Assembly (NCBI GenBank): GCA_947494925.1
Contig: CANLWS010000010.1
Span: 62,001-126,000, forward strand
Source: an uncultured Alteromonadaceae bacterium
GTDB lineage: Bacteria; Pseudomonadota; Gammaproteobacteria; Enterobacterales; Alteromonadaceae
Reading direction: 5' to 3'
Length of the DNA: 64,000 nucleotides
This document shows, piece by piece, positions 17,386 through 26,894 of the stretch (positions are counted from its first letter, which is position 1; the number at the start of each line of letters is the position of its first letter). The notes below the pieces were generated by a model that was not told the origin of the DNA, made no database searches, and saw only the letters and a program-made list of their open reading frames with translations. Position numbers and translations under genes: made by a program.

Positions 17386-18267
17386 TCAAGGTGCGCGGAT
17401 AAAGGTCCCACCATACCAATTCCCCGTTAACTCACCCTTGCTGGAATATTGTCGGGACATCATAGAATATGCATCCTCTGCTACCCAACGCCATTGGTAA
17501 ATGCGATAAGTGTCTTCAGGTTCTCCCTGAAATGTCACTTTGACCGTCATATTGCCTTTATCATCAATTGTGCCGGATCCTGTCCCGATACGATCAGGGT
17601 AGAAATGCGAAAGCCAACTTACTTGCTTCTTTTCTGAATTATAAGCCCAAACCATGTGACCCATTGTCCAGTTGGGGTCTTCTTTATTACTCACAACACA
17701 TAATATACTTCTATCGGTATTTATCTGTTTGCATTGAGTAGTCTGGCCAGCAAGCTTCTGCGTAACAACTGTCTTGAGGTCCCAAACCATTGAAAATCCA
17801 GCCTGGTCAAACTTCCAATTTCCCAGGTAACGGGTAAAAGGGTTGCTCATTCGATCCGGGAAAGCGGGTTGTCCGGCAGCATAGGTTTGGTCATTCTTCA
17901 GATGCAGTTTGCGTGGCTCTCCTTCTTCCCAGATCAAACCACCTTGCAACACAAATTTAAACGCTAGTTCTTCGTTGTCTGGTTGTTGAAAGCTCACCTT
18001 CGTTGAGTAAATACCCTGCCCAGTTTTATCAAACAGCCGCCAACTTTTGTCCCAGCTAAGCGGAGGCATATTTCCTCTTATTCCCACGTTTTCAATCGTC
18101 AATTCTGAATTTTCCAGGTAGTCCTTCAGGTCAATCTCAAACTGAATGTCTACCTGTCGACTCCAAGCATGTGACGCAAACAACGTGAGCAGCAAATAAA
18201 GCACAAACAAATTAAGCCACTTTCCGATGCCGTACTTTAAAATTGCAGCTCGTGTGTTATTTACCAT
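17386..18267 (-). CDS. Secreted protein of unknown function
   Basis: The protein has 293 residues. An N-terminal signal (residues about 18-35, LNLFVLYLLLTLFASHAWS) is followed by a beta-rich domain with NVGIRGNMPPLSWDKSWRL, reminiscent of starch-binding-like folds. From about residue 140 a second region (RYLGNWKFDQAGFSMVWDLKTVV ... YQWRWVAEDAYSMMSRQY) resembles lipocalin-like or DUF1579-like domains. Both likenesses are weak. ATG 18267 follows AAGGAC at good spacing. It converges with the ToxR-like regulator gene and stands alone. Confidence 0.6.
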   Translation of the reverse strand: MVNNTRAAILKYGIGKWLNLFVLYLLLTLFASHAWSRQVDIQFEIDLKDYLENSELTIENVGIRGNMPPLSWDKSWRLFDKTGQGIYSTKVSFQQPDNEELAFKFVLQGGLIWEEGEPRKLHLKNDQTYAAGQPAFPDRMSNPFTRYLGNWKFDQAGFSMVWDLKTVVTQKLAGQTTQCKQINTDRSILCVVSNKEDPNWTMGHMVWAYNSEKKQVSWLSHFYPDRIGTGSGTIDDKGNMTVKVTFQGEPEDTYRIYQWRWVAEDAYSMMSRQYSSKGELTGNWYGGTFIRAP

Positions 18268-18432
18268 CAGGTAGTCCTTGTGAATGTTTTCTTAACAGCA
18301 TGCCTGCATGGCATTGAAAAAAGGTACAAACCGATAGAGTCGTACTTGTTTTTTACTTCCCCCTAATGTCAACTAGCCACTTTGCGATTCTAGCCAGGAC
18401 ATTTACTTGTCCAACAATCGGGTGAAAGTAGG

Positions 18433-18939
18433 TTGAATGATTTAATATATTTACAGGGTTATCCTGCAGAGCTTCAGGAAAAGATAGGTGACTTGCTGGC
18501 GACAGATTCATTGACTGATTATTTGCTGGGAAAATACCCGACTACTTCTGACATCAGCAATGACGAGCAGTTACGACAATTTGTCTTGACAATAAAGAAC
18601 CGGTTTCTCAGAAAGTCTGGCCCTCTAAGCAAAATCATCTTTGATCCGAAAATTCATGTCGTCAATCAGGCTTTGGGGCTGCACACTTATGTTTCCAGAG
18701 TGCAAGGCGGTAAACTAAAAGCCAAGAACGAACTTCGAGTCAGCACGCTGTTCAAAAATACGCCATTACCTTTTGTTGAGATGATAGTTGTTCACGAATT
18801 GGCACATTTAAAAGAAAAAGAACACAACAAATCCTTCTACCAACTGTGTTGCCATGTGATGCCTGACTATCATCAGGTGGAATTTGATGTGAGGGTTTAC
18901 TTAACCCAAGTAGAAGAGAAGGGGAATATATATGCTTGA
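18433..18939 (+). CDS. YgjP-like metallopeptidase domain protein
   Basis: This is a predicted cytoplasmic zinc peptidase-like protein of 168 residues. The motif VVHELAHLKEKEHNKSFY (about residues 118-135) gives the HExxH zinc site plus a third His five residues on, as in the YgjP/DUF45 family. The N-terminal 60 residues are helical and do not match the usual family start. It lies 27 bases upstream of the YacL-like gene and probably shares its transcript. The physiological substrate of this family is not known to me. Confidence 0.8.
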   Translation: MNDLIYLQGYPAELQEKIGDLLATDSLTDYLLGKYPTTSDISNDEQLRQFVLTIKNRFLRKSGPLSKIIFDPKIHVVNQALGLHTYVSRVQGGKLKAKNELRVSTLFKNTPLPFVEMIVVHELAHLKEKEHNKSFYQLCCHVMPDYHQVEFDVRVYLTQVEEKGNIYA

Positions 18940-18966
18940 ATCAAATTCTTTGGCAAGGCTGAAATA

Positions 18967-19344
18967 ATGGAGTTCCAGTTTACACTTTCTGTAGGGGGGC
19001 ATCCTGTCGCCTCATTTGACAGCGAGACTCGCCTAATCGGAGTGTGGCTAACTGAAGAAGTTGGCAGAAATCACAATCAACTGACCGAGTTGTTAAAACT
19101 CATTGATGAATTGGAACGAGGGAAGCATACCGAATATCGATTTGAAGGTAGCGAATTAGGTCTCTACATTGATAGAGAAGAGATTGAAATTTACCTGCTA
19201 TCAGCCCGCTCACGTGAAGATGGAAATATTATGGCTTACGACTTGCCCGAAGGCACAGAGATTGACGAAAGCGCAGAGGGCACAGGCTGTGGATTGGCAG
19301 ATTTTAAGCGGATTTTGTTATCCTGGCAGGAGTTTATTAGTTAA
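18967..19344 (+). CDS. yacL: YacL/UPF0231-family protein
   Basis: This is a small acidic cytoplasmic protein of 125 residues with the pattern of the UPF0231 (YacL) family: an N-terminal strand (EFQFTLSVGGHPVASFD), the GVWLTEEVG segment, LYIDREEIEIYL in the middle and a C-terminal CGLADFKRILLSWQEFI that parallels CGVEDFLQVVAAYRNFV of the E. coli protein. No function is known. The family is confined to gammaproteobacteria, which supports the taxonomic reading of this window. Confidence 0.75.
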   Translation: MEFQFTLSVGGHPVASFDSETRLIGVWLTEEVGRNHNQLTELLKLIDELERGKHTEYRFEGSELGLYIDREEIEIYLLSARSREDGNIMAYDLPEGTEIDESAEGTGCGLADFKRILLSWQEFIS

Positions 19345-19405
19345 CCCGAATTGGGGTTAAGATAGTTCACGTACCTATTACTTAGTTTTAAATTATCAGG
19401 AAGAA

Positions 19406-19690
19406 ATGATGAATTTCGAGACCTTAATCAGAAAAACAGCTCAGAAAACAAGTCACTCAGAAGACGATGTTCAGCGAATTGTTGATTCCTTGATAGAAAC
19501 CTTTCGCGATTCTTTACTGGCAGATGAGCCCGTTGTTATAGAGACTGTTGGCAACTTTTCAGTTTGTACCCGCGCGGCTCGCTCCAAGCGAGATCCGAAA
19601 AGTAAAGAACTAGTTGAAATACCAGCCTGCAAAACTGTCAAATTTACGCTTTCAAATAACTTAAAAACGGCTCTAAACCAAGGATTGTGA
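19406..19690 (+). CDS. HU/IHF-family DNA-binding protein
   Basis: This is a nucleoid-type DNA-binding protein of 93-94 residues. The N-terminal helices (FETLIRKTAQKTSHSEDDVQRIVDSLIETFRDSL), the strand VVIETVGNFSVCTRAARSKRDPKS and the distal strand with TVKFTLSNNLKTALN correspond to the HU fold. The GNF-RAAR-RDP elements follow the GFGTF-RxxRxGRNP pattern of HU/IHF but diverge from it. AGGAAG favours the second ATG (19409). It is a divergent paralogue rather than canonical HupA/HupB or IHF; its target is unknown. Confidence 0.8.
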   Translation: MMNFETLIRKTAQKTSHSEDDVQRIVDSLIETFRDSLLADEPVVIETVGNFSVCTRAARSKRDPKSKELVEIPACKTVKFTLSNNLKTALNQGL

Positions 19691-19770
19691 TAGTTACTCA
19701 TATACCAGCAAGTATCAGCCCAGCTTGTTGTCGCTAGACCAATCCATCATCATAATTAACCTTAGGTTCG

Positions 19771-20445
19771 TTACATAAACGTCAGAATTTCATCCAGGCT
19801 TTTTTTAGATTGAGCGTGTTTAGGCACTGTTGCATCGTCTGCCGGATATCCTGCAATCAACAACATGTATGGTCGCTCATCGTCGGGCCGTTGGCAGATT
19901 TTTGATAAAAAACTCATTGGTTTAGGGGTATGAGTCAGCGTCACCAAGCCTGAACTATGCAGCGCATTGATCAAAAATCCGGTGGCAATCCCAACGGACT
20001 CATGCACGTAGTAATTGGTATTTTTATCCTCTGGGTTCAGTCCACCTTTTTTCTGACTGAATATCGCAATCAACCAAGGCGCATGCTCCAGGTAAGGTTT
20101 ACTCGCATCTGTTCCTAATGGTTTGAGCGCATCCAACCATTCCTCTCCAGCTCGGCCTGAATAAAAGCCTTGTTCATGGAGCTCAGCCTGTTCCCTTACC
20201 TGCTTTTTCACTTCTGCGGAATTAATGGCGACAAAGTGCCAAGGCTGGTGATTCGCTCCATTTGGCGCCGTACCGGCGGCTTTTATACAGTTCTCTATTA
20301 TCCGTTTGTCCACTGGTTTATCGCTAAACTTACGAATGCTATGGCGACGTTTTATGTCTTGGTAAAATTGTTCTGAACGGGACAACATTTGCTCAGCCGG
20401 GTATTCAATGTAATCCGTCAGTGGCGATGAATCGTGGTCTTTCAA
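19771..20445 (-). CDS. Nitroreductase-family FMN enzyme, iodotyrosine-deiodinase-like
   Basis: The protein has 224 residues and starts with TTG eight bases after AGGAG. RRHSIRKFSDKPVDKRIIENCIKAAGTAPNGANHQPWHFV is the FMN-binding N-terminus of the nitroreductase superfamily (about 34-75). YLEHAPWLIAIFSQ, the YYVHESVGIATGFLINALHSSGLVTLTHTPKPM segment and the lid region EQGFYSGRAGEEWLDALKPLG resemble the iodotyrosine deiodinase/BluB branch more than NfsB-type nitroreductases. It likely uses NAD(P)H-reduced FMN; the natural substrate is uncertain. Confidence 0.8.
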   Translation of the reverse strand: MKDHDSSPLTDYIEYPAEQMLSRSEQFYQDIKRRHSIRKFSDKPVDKRIIENCIKAAGTAPNGANHQPWHFVAINSAEVKKQVREQAELHEQGFYSGRAGEEWLDALKPLGTDASKPYLEHAPWLIAIFSQKKGGLNPEDKNTNYYVHESVGIATGFLINALHSSGLVTLTHTPKPMSFLSKICQRPDDERPYMLLIAGYPADDATVPKHAQSKKSLDEILTFM

Positions 20446-20469
20446 GATTCTTTCTCCTGATTATTATTT

Positions 20470-21447
20470 TTATTCCTGTGCTTCAACAAGATCGATATTT
20501 TCTACATCAAAAAAATTGTTAGTGGCAATGATGTAACAAGGTGCAATTCTGGAGTTAGGCCCCGGAAAACTTTGTTTGATACTATTATACGATTCGCATG
20601 TATTTAGTGCAGCTTCTTCAGCAACCAAAGAAGAAGCATGCTCCACTGCCATTCCCATGGCGCCAAAATTATTCACGGCAAAGGCTTTATTGCGTTCAGC
20701 TTTCTGATACTCGTCCCAGCGACTTTTAAATAAGGTTTTTGCACGCTCTCTGCTACGCACATCACTTTCTTCCATTGCGGGTGCCAGGATAACATCCGCC
20801 AATTCCGTTGCTTCCGTTTTGACAGTAATTCGTCCCATGGTGGCGCGATTGTTGGCATCTATAATTGCGCAACTTTTACCCCCTTTTTCGTGCTGACGAC
20901 AACTTTCCATTGCAAGAAAACGTGCTCGTTCGTCGGTAATCTGAGCAGAAGAAATGCCCCAGGAACCATCCCGAGAAGCTGCAAACGCTTTGTAGCCAAT
21001 CTGACTTGTATACCTTTGGTATTGCTTGATTTGTACTTCGTTGCTGGCAATCTGCAAAGGAACTTTTTCGAAATCAACACTTGGCCATTGTTGTCTCTTT
21101 GCATCTTCAAATTGGGCGAGCAATTCTTTTACGTCCATTGTGTCTCTGGTGCTTTGACCATCAACACTGACGATATAGCAGGGTGCAACGGGGGCGTTTT
21201 TTTCACAATCATCCAGTGCGGCATTTTCCGCAGCTGATATCAGGCCATAAGACCAGGCACTACCAAACTCACCTTGTCTGGAAATAGCAAAGGCACTGTA
21301 CCCCGGACGTTCAAGATAACTCAGATAAGCATCTATAGATTCTTTACTTGGCAGGTCTGTCGGCACTTGTTGAGCAGATAACCAACCAGAAAAAAGCGCG
21401 GTAAGTGCGATAATCAGTTTCACCCTAATTTGCTTTGCTCTGCTCAT
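20470..21447 (-). CDS. Secreted protein with three DUF4189-like repeats
   Basis: This is an exported protein of 325 residues with a signal peptide ending near WLSAQ (residue 25). It contains three copies of a roughly 65-residue unit. Each has the pattern (K/S)AFA-x-(S/N)-x-G-x-x-G, a helix rich in Ala and Glu, a Cys, then a second Cys before an I(V/I/A) strand (CYIVSVDG, CAIIDANN, CYIIATNN). The units start near residues 55, 160 and 250. This looks like the DUF4189 fold, with two cysteines per unit that could form disulfides. Function unknown; single-gene unit. Confidence 0.65.
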   Translation of the reverse strand: MSRAKQIRVKLIIALTALFSGWLSAQQVPTDLPSKESIDAYLSYLERPGYSAFAISRQGEFGSAWSYGLISAAENAALDDCEKNAPVAPCYIVSVDGQSTRDTMDVKELLAQFEDAKRQQWPSVDFEKVPLQIASNEVQIKQYQRYTSQIGYKAFAASRDGSWGISSAQITDERARFLAMESCRQHEKGGKSCAIIDANNRATMGRITVKTEATELADVILAPAMEESDVRSRERAKTLFKSRWDEYQKAERNKAFAVNNFGAMGMAVEHASSLVAEEAALNTCESYNSIKQSFPGPNSRIAPCYIIATNNFFDVENIDLVEAQE

Positions 21448-21605
21448 AGTGTTGCCTCAAATAACTATTCAGTAATTTACTTAAGAGCGCAATATTGGCG
21501 TGATTTGGAAACCGGCGCAACAGAAAAGCACCTTTTCAGCCAGTATCAAACTGTTACAGATTGCGTCGTCAATCACTGGTGAGATTCGCTGCCCACAGGC
21601 TGGAC

Positions 21606-22721
21606 CTAGTTTTTCAGGCTAGCCAACACGTATTTTTCAAAGATATCCATCCCCTGAAACATTTTTGTCAGATCATTGTAATTGCTGCCGGTTAGCACAG
21701 TAACCAGATCAAGCTCAGGAATAACAATCAAGAACTGGCCTCCGTTGCCCGCAGCATAATAACCATTGTATTGCTTTCCTGCATAACTGAACTGGCGAGT
21801 CCACCAGAAATACCCATAACCAATTTCAGGTTTATCCGTGCCTGGCGCTATCTGCTTGGTGGTAGATTTTTTGATCCATTCTTCAGATAATAATTTTTGA
21901 CCGTTCCAAACGCCATTGTTAAGAAACAGCAAACCGAATTTGAGCATATCCCGGCTGGTTAACATCTGTTTATCAAACAGGTTGTTACGCAACTGCATTG
22001 GTTGCATAAAGGCTAACCGGAAAAATTCTGCTGGTAGTATTCCGCTAGCAGCATTAATGGATGCAACAACAATAGCCGGTGCGCCTTCGTTGTAACGAAA
22101 CGACTCTCCAGGCCGAGCATAAAGAGGTAAATCCAGCAGCGATTTGTAGGGATATCCAGGTACGGCCGGCAAATTAATGCAACTTTGTACCCGGTCTGAA
22201 AAATCATCACACTCCCAACCTGCACTCATGGATAACAGATGGTGAAAGGTCAGAGTCTCTTTGCCGGAATGCCAGTTTTTAATGCCTGGATAGGGCATTA
22301 AGTCGTAAATACTTTGCTGCGGTCCGCTGATTAAACCTTCATCCACTGCTCGGCCGAACATGGCTGACACCAGACTTTTCCCCAGCGATGCAACGAGGTG
22401 CGGCTTGCCTGAACTTTGCTGATTAAAATATCGCTCGAAAACCAAATGATTTCCACGTGCTACCAACAAGCTGTCTATTCCACTGTAGCGCTTGGACTTA
22501 TGCAATAAACTGCTGCTATTGGCCTGGAGATTCTGAATTTGGCTGATGGCTGAGTTCAGTACATTGACATCAACTTGCTGCGATCCCGGCAAGGCTGTTT
22601 GCAAACCATCGTCAAGCTCGCGTGGGACACGCTCTTTGGTTGCGCAAGATGCTAATAAGCCCAGAGTGACAAACAAAGCCCAAATTCGATTCACCTGATA
22701 GCCCCCATATCCAAATTTCAC
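21606..22721 (-). CDS. Beta-lactamase-family serine hydrolase (lipoprotein)
   Basis: The protein has 371 residues with a lipoprotein signal (LLASC, Cys near residue 26). The penicillin-binding-protein/class C fold is shown by VASLGKSLVSAMFGRAVDEGLI (SxxK, Ser near residue 108), HHLLSMSAGWEC, the YxN-like FRYNEGAPAIV and a late glycine-rich GYGYFWWTRQF / GNGGQFLIVIPELDLVTVLTG region. Such proteins are usually esterases or peptidases rather than antibiotic-hydrolysing enzymes. AAGGGTG precedes ATG 22721. Confidence 0.85.
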   Translation of the reverse strand: MKFGYGGYQVNRIWALFVTLGLLASCATKERVPRELDDGLQTALPGSQQVDVNVLNSAISQIQNLQANSSSLLHKSKRYSGIDSLLVARGNHLVFERYFNQQSSGKPHLVASLGKSLVSAMFGRAVDEGLISGPQQSIYDLMPYPGIKNWHSGKETLTFHHLLSMSAGWECDDFSDRVQSCINLPAVPGYPYKSLLDLPLYARPGESFRYNEGAPAIVVASINAASGILPAEFFRLAFMQPMQLRNNLFDKQMLTSRDMLKFGLLFLNNGVWNGQKLLSEEWIKKSTTKQIAPGTDKPEIGYGYFWWTRQFSYAGKQYNGYYAAGNGGQFLIVIPELDLVTVLTGSNYNDLTKMFQGMDIFEKYVLASLKN

Positions 22722-22849
22722 CCTTAATTCGTGTCCCTTGTTATTGCAAACAAACTGACATAGTCCAGGCTCCCATGAAGAATGTTTATCACTTTTTCCG
22801 TTTCATGCCTATATTTAGGGAGAGATTGTAAGCAAATGGAAATATAAAA

Positions 22850-23308
22850 ATGAGCAATTTCTCAGATGTAAAAGCATTACTGCAACACAATCAACAACTA
22901 CATGACCGCACTGCAATGTTTTATACCGACCTGGCAAAACAGGTTGTCAGTGAAAGGGTAAAGATGTTTTTAAGTACCCTTGTGAAACATGAGTGTGAGT
23001 TATCCAAAGAACTCGAGAATTACCTATCCCAGGCACCTGACAGCATTCTTAACACTTACTTTCAATTTGACCATGAAAAGAGCGTGGAAAATCTATACCA
23101 AACACCTTTTACGCCAAGTGAGTGCAGTGCCGACGACGTGGAAAAAATTGCCAATCGAATTGATGATTATCTGTGCGAACTGTATGAAGAAATGATAGAA
23201 GCTGCAGATACTCCTAGAGTGCAGGAACTGTTTGAAAACTTACACCAGCATATGGTCGAAGAGAAAAAACGGCTATCCACAGACATATACTCGATGTGGG
23301 ATATGTGA
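22850..23308 (+). CDS. Helical, ferritin-like hypothetical protein
   Basis: The 152 residues are predicted to be almost wholly alpha-helical, with four long helices rich in Glu and His (HNQQLHDRTAMFYTDLAKQVV, FLSTLVKHECELSKELENYL, EKIANRIDDYLCELYEEMIEAA and ELFENLHQHMVEEKKRLSTDIY). The pattern suits a ferritin-like or rubrerythrin-like four-helix bundle, but a full set of ExxH metal ligands cannot be assigned by eye. It lies between a divergent serine hydrolase gene and the nuo operon, with its own short upstream region. Confidence 0.55.
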   Translation: MSNFSDVKALLQHNQQLHDRTAMFYTDLAKQVVSERVKMFLSTLVKHECELSKELENYLSQAPDSILNTYFQFDHEKSVENLYQTPFTPSECSADDVEKIANRIDDYLCELYEEMIEAADTPRVQELFENLHQHMVEEKKRLSTDIYSMWDM

Positions 23309-23585
23309 ACCCCAAGTGACTATTACCTCAATGTCATTCTGAATGGTTAGGGTTAATCGCTGGGTAAATAAAAAAATTTAAAAAAATCTATACCCTTCAA
23401 GGCCTTGAATTGTTTGGTATCCACTTGCAAAAGCGAATTTTATTCAAAATTCAACTTTGACGAATCGCGTTTTATGGTCAATTTTTAATCTAGCCCCAAG
23501 GGACATTATCAGTGAATTGGTCCTCAAGGGTGAATTCCGGCGAAATCGATCGGAAACTGATAAATGTGTACAAGGTGTTTAAATT

Positions 23586-23972
23586 ATGGGGCAAGCGCTG
23601 GTCGAGTTGTGGCCGATCCTGCTGTATTTCATTTTTACCTTAGTGTTGCTGATAGCGGTCATGGCGGCTTCGTCCGTGCTCGGGCCACGAGGTCAGGGAC
23701 ACTCTACTCACCTGCCTTATGAATCAGGCATTCTTTCTCTTGGTAATGCACGCATCAAGTTTGGCAATCATTTCTTTTTATACGCCATATTCTTTGTGAT
23801 TTTTGACCTCGAAACCTTGTTCCTGTTCGCCTGGGCTATTTCAGTTGAGCAGGTTGGCGTCGTGGGTTTTATCGAAGCCGTGGTTTTTATATTCATCCTG
23901 CTTGTCGCACTTTTTTATCTGTGGCGAATCGGCGCACTACGAATTTCCAGTAAACACACAGAGGGCTCCTGA
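23586..23972 (+). CDS. nuoA: NADH-quinone oxidoreductase subunit A
   Basis: NuoA is a small membrane subunit at the junction of the peripheral and membrane arms of complex I. It has 128 residues with three transmembrane helices; the loop after the first helix contains PYESGI, the conserved region near the quinone channel, and the second contains the acidic pair [18 protein letters not shown] lies upstream of ATG 23586. It is the first of thirteen nuo genes, all in the same direction; a 277-base gap upstream must hold the operon promoter. Confidence 0.97.
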   Translation: MGQALVELWPILLYFIFTLVLLIAVMAASSVLGPRGQGHSTHLPYESGILSLGNARIKFGNHFFLYAIFFVIFDLETLFLFAWAISVEQVGVVGFIEAVVFIFILLVALFYLWRIGALRISSKHTEGS

Positions 23973-24613
23973 TGGATTGGAATCTGACTGACCCGACCAA
24001 GGTCACCGAGCAAATACCCATTGACGATCCTGAGATACGCGAGCAGGTCAAAAAAAATGTAATGTTCACCACGTTAAACAATTTGATCAATTGGGGTCGT
24101 AAAAACTCAATTTGGCCGATGAATTTCGGCTTGTCCTGTTGTTATGTAGAAATGGCCACCAGTTTTACCAGTCGTCACGACATCGCCAGATTTGGTGCAG
24201 AAGTCATACGAGCGACGCCAAGGGAAGCAGATTTAATTGTCATTGCAGGGACAGTTTTCAGAAAAATGGCACCTGTAGTTCAGCATCTTTACGACCAGTT
24301 GCTGGAACCTAAATGGGTGATATCCATGGGCTCCTGTGCCAATTCGGGGGGCATGTATGACATTTATTCAGTAGTACAGGGTGTAGACAAATTTTTACCT
24401 GTGGATGTGTACGTGCCGGGTTGTCCGCCCCGCCCTGAAGCGCTGATGCAAGGTTTATTGATGCTGCAGGAATCCATTGGCCGTGAACAACGACCGCTTA
24501 GTTGGGTGGTGGGAGATCAAGGTATTCATACCATTGAGAAGCCTAGCCAGCGAGACGCTTTGACAGTTGAACGAATGAAAACGCGCGAACTAACGCCGCC
24601 GGACAGAGTGTAG
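23972..24613 (+). CDS. nuoB: NADH-quinone oxidoreductase subunit B
   Basis: NuoB carries cluster N2, the last iron-sulfur centre before quinone. Its 213 residues show the ligand cysteines in [11 protein letters not shown] (adjacent pair), [11 protein letters not shown] and [11 protein letters not shown]. The N-terminus is somewhat extended relative to short homologues. The start overlaps the nuoA stop by one base (TGATGG), indicating coupled translation. Confidence 0.98.
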   Translation: MDWNLTDPTKVTEQIPIDDPEIREQVKKNVMFTTLNNLINWGRKNSIWPMNFGLSCCYVEMATSFTSRHDIARFGAEVIRATPREADLIVIAGTVFRKMAPVVQHLYDQLLEPKWVISMGSCANSGGMYDIYSVVQGVDKFLPVDVYVPGCPPRPEALMQGLLMLQESIGREQRPLSWVVGDQGIHTIEKPSQRDALTVERMKTRELTPPDRV

Positions 24614-24615
24614 CA

Positions 24616-26376
24616 ATGACGGATGTAGTCCAACCATCACCACCCATTTTGGATGAACTCCAATCGGCACTTGGTTCAGTTTCATTGTTTCAAGAACAAA
24701 CTCTGGATGAGATACCAACGGCCTGGGTGAGTGCGGAAGATTTGCCTGTGGTGGCAGATGCACTGCGTTTTACCTTATCTGAACCATTCGATTTTTTGTT
24801 TGATCTGACCGCCATTGATGAAACCACACGGCAACACGTTACTGTGCCACAGCGTCAGGATTTTACTCTGGTCTATTTACTGCGTTCTTATTCTCGTGAC
24901 CAGGATCTGAGAATTAAAATTGCTCTGGCCAAAGACGCTAAAACTGTGCCCAGCATCAGCGATATCTGGCCAAATGCCAACTGGTACGAACGGGAAGTAT
25001 GGGACCTGTTCGGTATTAAGTTTGCAGGTCATCCTTGTCTGCGCAGGATCATGATGCCGACTACCTGGAAAGGGCATCCATTGTGTAAAACACACCCTGC
25101 CCGCGCTACTGAAATGGGTGAGTACAGTCTGCCTGATGATATTCGCGACCTGGAGCAGGAAGCGCTTAAATTCAATCCCGCCGAGTGGGGATTAGCCCCC
25201 AAAGGCAGGCCCGACGAATTTATGTGGCTCAACCTCGGACCCAATCACCCAAGTGTGCATGGCGTTTTCCGGATAATGTTGCAGCTTGATGGCGAGGAAA
25301 TAGTCGAAGCTGTACCAGATATCGGCTATCACCATCGCGGCGCAGAGAAAATGGCCGAAAGGCAAAGCTGGCATTCATACATTCCTTATACAGACAGAAT
25401 TGATTATCTGGGTGGGGTTATGAATAACCTGCCCTACGTGATGGCCATTGAAAAAATGGCGGGCATTGAAGTATCTGACCGGGTCAAAGTCATCCGTGTG
25501 ATGATGTCAGAAGTGTTTCGGATTTTGAGTCACCTGCTCTTCTACGGCACTTTTGCACAAGATATTGGCGCCCTGTCACCGATTTTTTATATGTTCGTTG
25601 ACCGTGAGAAGCTGTTCGGAATTGTTGAGGCCATCACAGGTGCGCGCATGCATCCCAGTTGGTTCAGAATTGGTGGCTTAGCCAGTGACCTTCCAAAAGG
25701 CTGGGACAAAATGTTCCTTGATTGGTTGGATGAAATGCCGGCCCGCATGCTTGATTACGACAAGATGGTGATGCAGAACAGTATTCTTAAAAAACGCACC
25801 ATTGGTGTGGGCGCCTACGATACCAAAACAGCGATTGAATGGGGTGTCACCGGACCCGGGCTAAGAGCCACAGGCTTCGATTGGGATTTACGCAAAAAAC
25901 GGCCTTATTCAGGGTACGAAAATTTTGAGTTTGAGGTGCCCCTGGGCACCAACGGCGACTGCTACGACCGTTGTGCGGTGCGGGTGGAAGAAATCCGCCA
26001 GAGCATGCGAATTATCCGCCAGTGTGTTGAGAACATGCCAGAAGGCCCCTACAAGGCTGATCATGTGCTGACAACACCTCCGGTGAAAGATCAGACTATG
26101 CAGGATATCGACACCCTGATCCCACACTTTCTGGGCGTAAGCTGGGGGCCTGTCATTCCTGCTGGTGAAATGATGATGGAAGTGGAAGCCACCAAGGGCA
26201 GTAACGCTTACTACCTGATAAGTGATGCCAGCACCATGAGTTATCGCACCCGGATCCGCACCCCTTCCTTTCCTCACCTGCAGATGATCCCTGTGATGGC
26301 TCGAGGCCAGATGATCGCCGATTTAATTGCCACTATCGGCAGTATTGACTTTGTAATGGCGGATGTAGACCGATGA
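24616..26376 (+). CDS. nuoCD: NADH-quinone oxidoreductase subunits C and D, fused
   Basis: This is a single 586-residue protein joining the NuoC (about 1-190; [28 protein letters not shown] signature) and NuoD (about 195-586; [36 protein letters not shown]) domains, as in E. coli. NuoD contributes the quinone-binding pocket with the His of the GPNHPS loop and the conserved Tyr of [11 protein letters not shown]. The fusion is typical of gammaproteobacteria. It begins two bases after nuoB and overlaps nuoE by four bases. Confidence 0.98.
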   Translation: MTDVVQPSPPILDELQSALGSVSLFQEQTLDEIPTAWVSAEDLPVVADALRFTLSEPFDFLFDLTAIDETTRQHVTVPQRQDFTLVYLLRSYSRDQDLRIKIALAKDAKTVPSISDIWPNANWYEREVWDLFGIKFAGHPCLRRIMMPTTWKGHPLCKTHPARATEMGEYSLPDDIRDLEQEALKFNPAEWGLAPKGRPDEFMWLNLGPNHPSVHGVFRIMLQLDGEEIVEAVPDIGYHHRGAEKMAERQSWHSYIPYTDRIDYLGGVMNNLPYVMAIEKMAGIEVSDRVKVIRVMMSEVFRILSHLLFYGTFAQDIGALSPIFYMFVDREKLFGIVEAITGARMHPSWFRIGGLASDLPKGWDKMFLDWLDEMPARMLDYDKMVMQNSILKKRTIGVGAYDTKTAIEWGVTGPGLRATGFDWDLRKKRPYSGYENFEFEVPLGTNGDCYDRCAVRVEEIRQSMRIIRQCVENMPEGPYKADHVLTTPPVKDQTMQDIDTLIPHFLGVSWGPVIPAGEMMMEVEATKGSNAYYLISDASTMSYRTRIRTPSFPHLQMIPVMARGQMIADLIATIGSIDFVMADVDR

Positions 26377-26894
26377 ATAATGCCATTCCAATTACCCAAC
26401 TTGATTATCGAACTGTGCTTACGGACGCTGAGATCAGTGAAATTGAACATGAATGTGAACAGTATGAAATCAGACCGGCTGCGGCGATTGATGCATTGCA
26501 AATCGTTCAATCGCATCGCGGCTGGATCGATGACGAGAGTCTGAATGCCATTGCAGATTGCCTGCAGATGTCCAGCGCAGAGCTAGAAGGCGTTGCCACT
26601 TTTTATAACCACATATATCGGCAACCTGTAGGCAAACATGTCATTCACCTGTGCGACAGTATCAGTTGCTGGTTGCACGACTTTCAGATCATCGCAGACC
26701 ACTTGAGCGACAAATTGGGTATCCAGTTCGGACAAACCACTGAGGATGGCAATATCACCTTGTTACCCAATGTTTGCCTGGGCTGCTGTGACAAAGCTCC
26801 GGCTATGATGCTGGATGGTGAGCTTGTTGAAAATTTGAATATTGCCAGCGTCGACGAGATTCTCGATAAGCTACGTGGGGGAAGCAATGGATAA
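26373..26894 (+). CDS. nuoE: NADH-quinone oxidoreductase subunit E
   Basis: This is the thioredoxin-fold subunit of the NADH-dehydrogenase module, 173 residues, carrying [2Fe-2S] cluster N1a. The ligands are in [10 protein letters not shown] (C-x4-C) and [13 protein letters not shown] (C-x3-C). The helical N-terminal part contains [27 protein letters not shown]. The start overlaps the nuoCD stop (ATGA), and the gene end overlaps the nuoF start by eight bases. Confidence 0.97.
   Translation: MNNAIPITQLDYRTVLTDAEISEIEHECEQYEIRPAAAIDALQIVQSHRGWIDDESLNAIADCLQMSSAELEGVATFYNHIYRQPVGKHVIHLCDSISCWLHDFQIIADHLSDKLGIQFGQTTEDGNITLLPNVCLGCCDKAPAMMLDGELVENLNIASVDEILDKLRGGSNG

Noticed and set aside
21606-22721. 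Possible beta-lactamase resistance gene
   Set aside because: The SxxK motif and fold are shared by many esterases and peptidases; the lipoprotein signal and lack of a clear KTG box make antibiotic hydrolysis unlikely.
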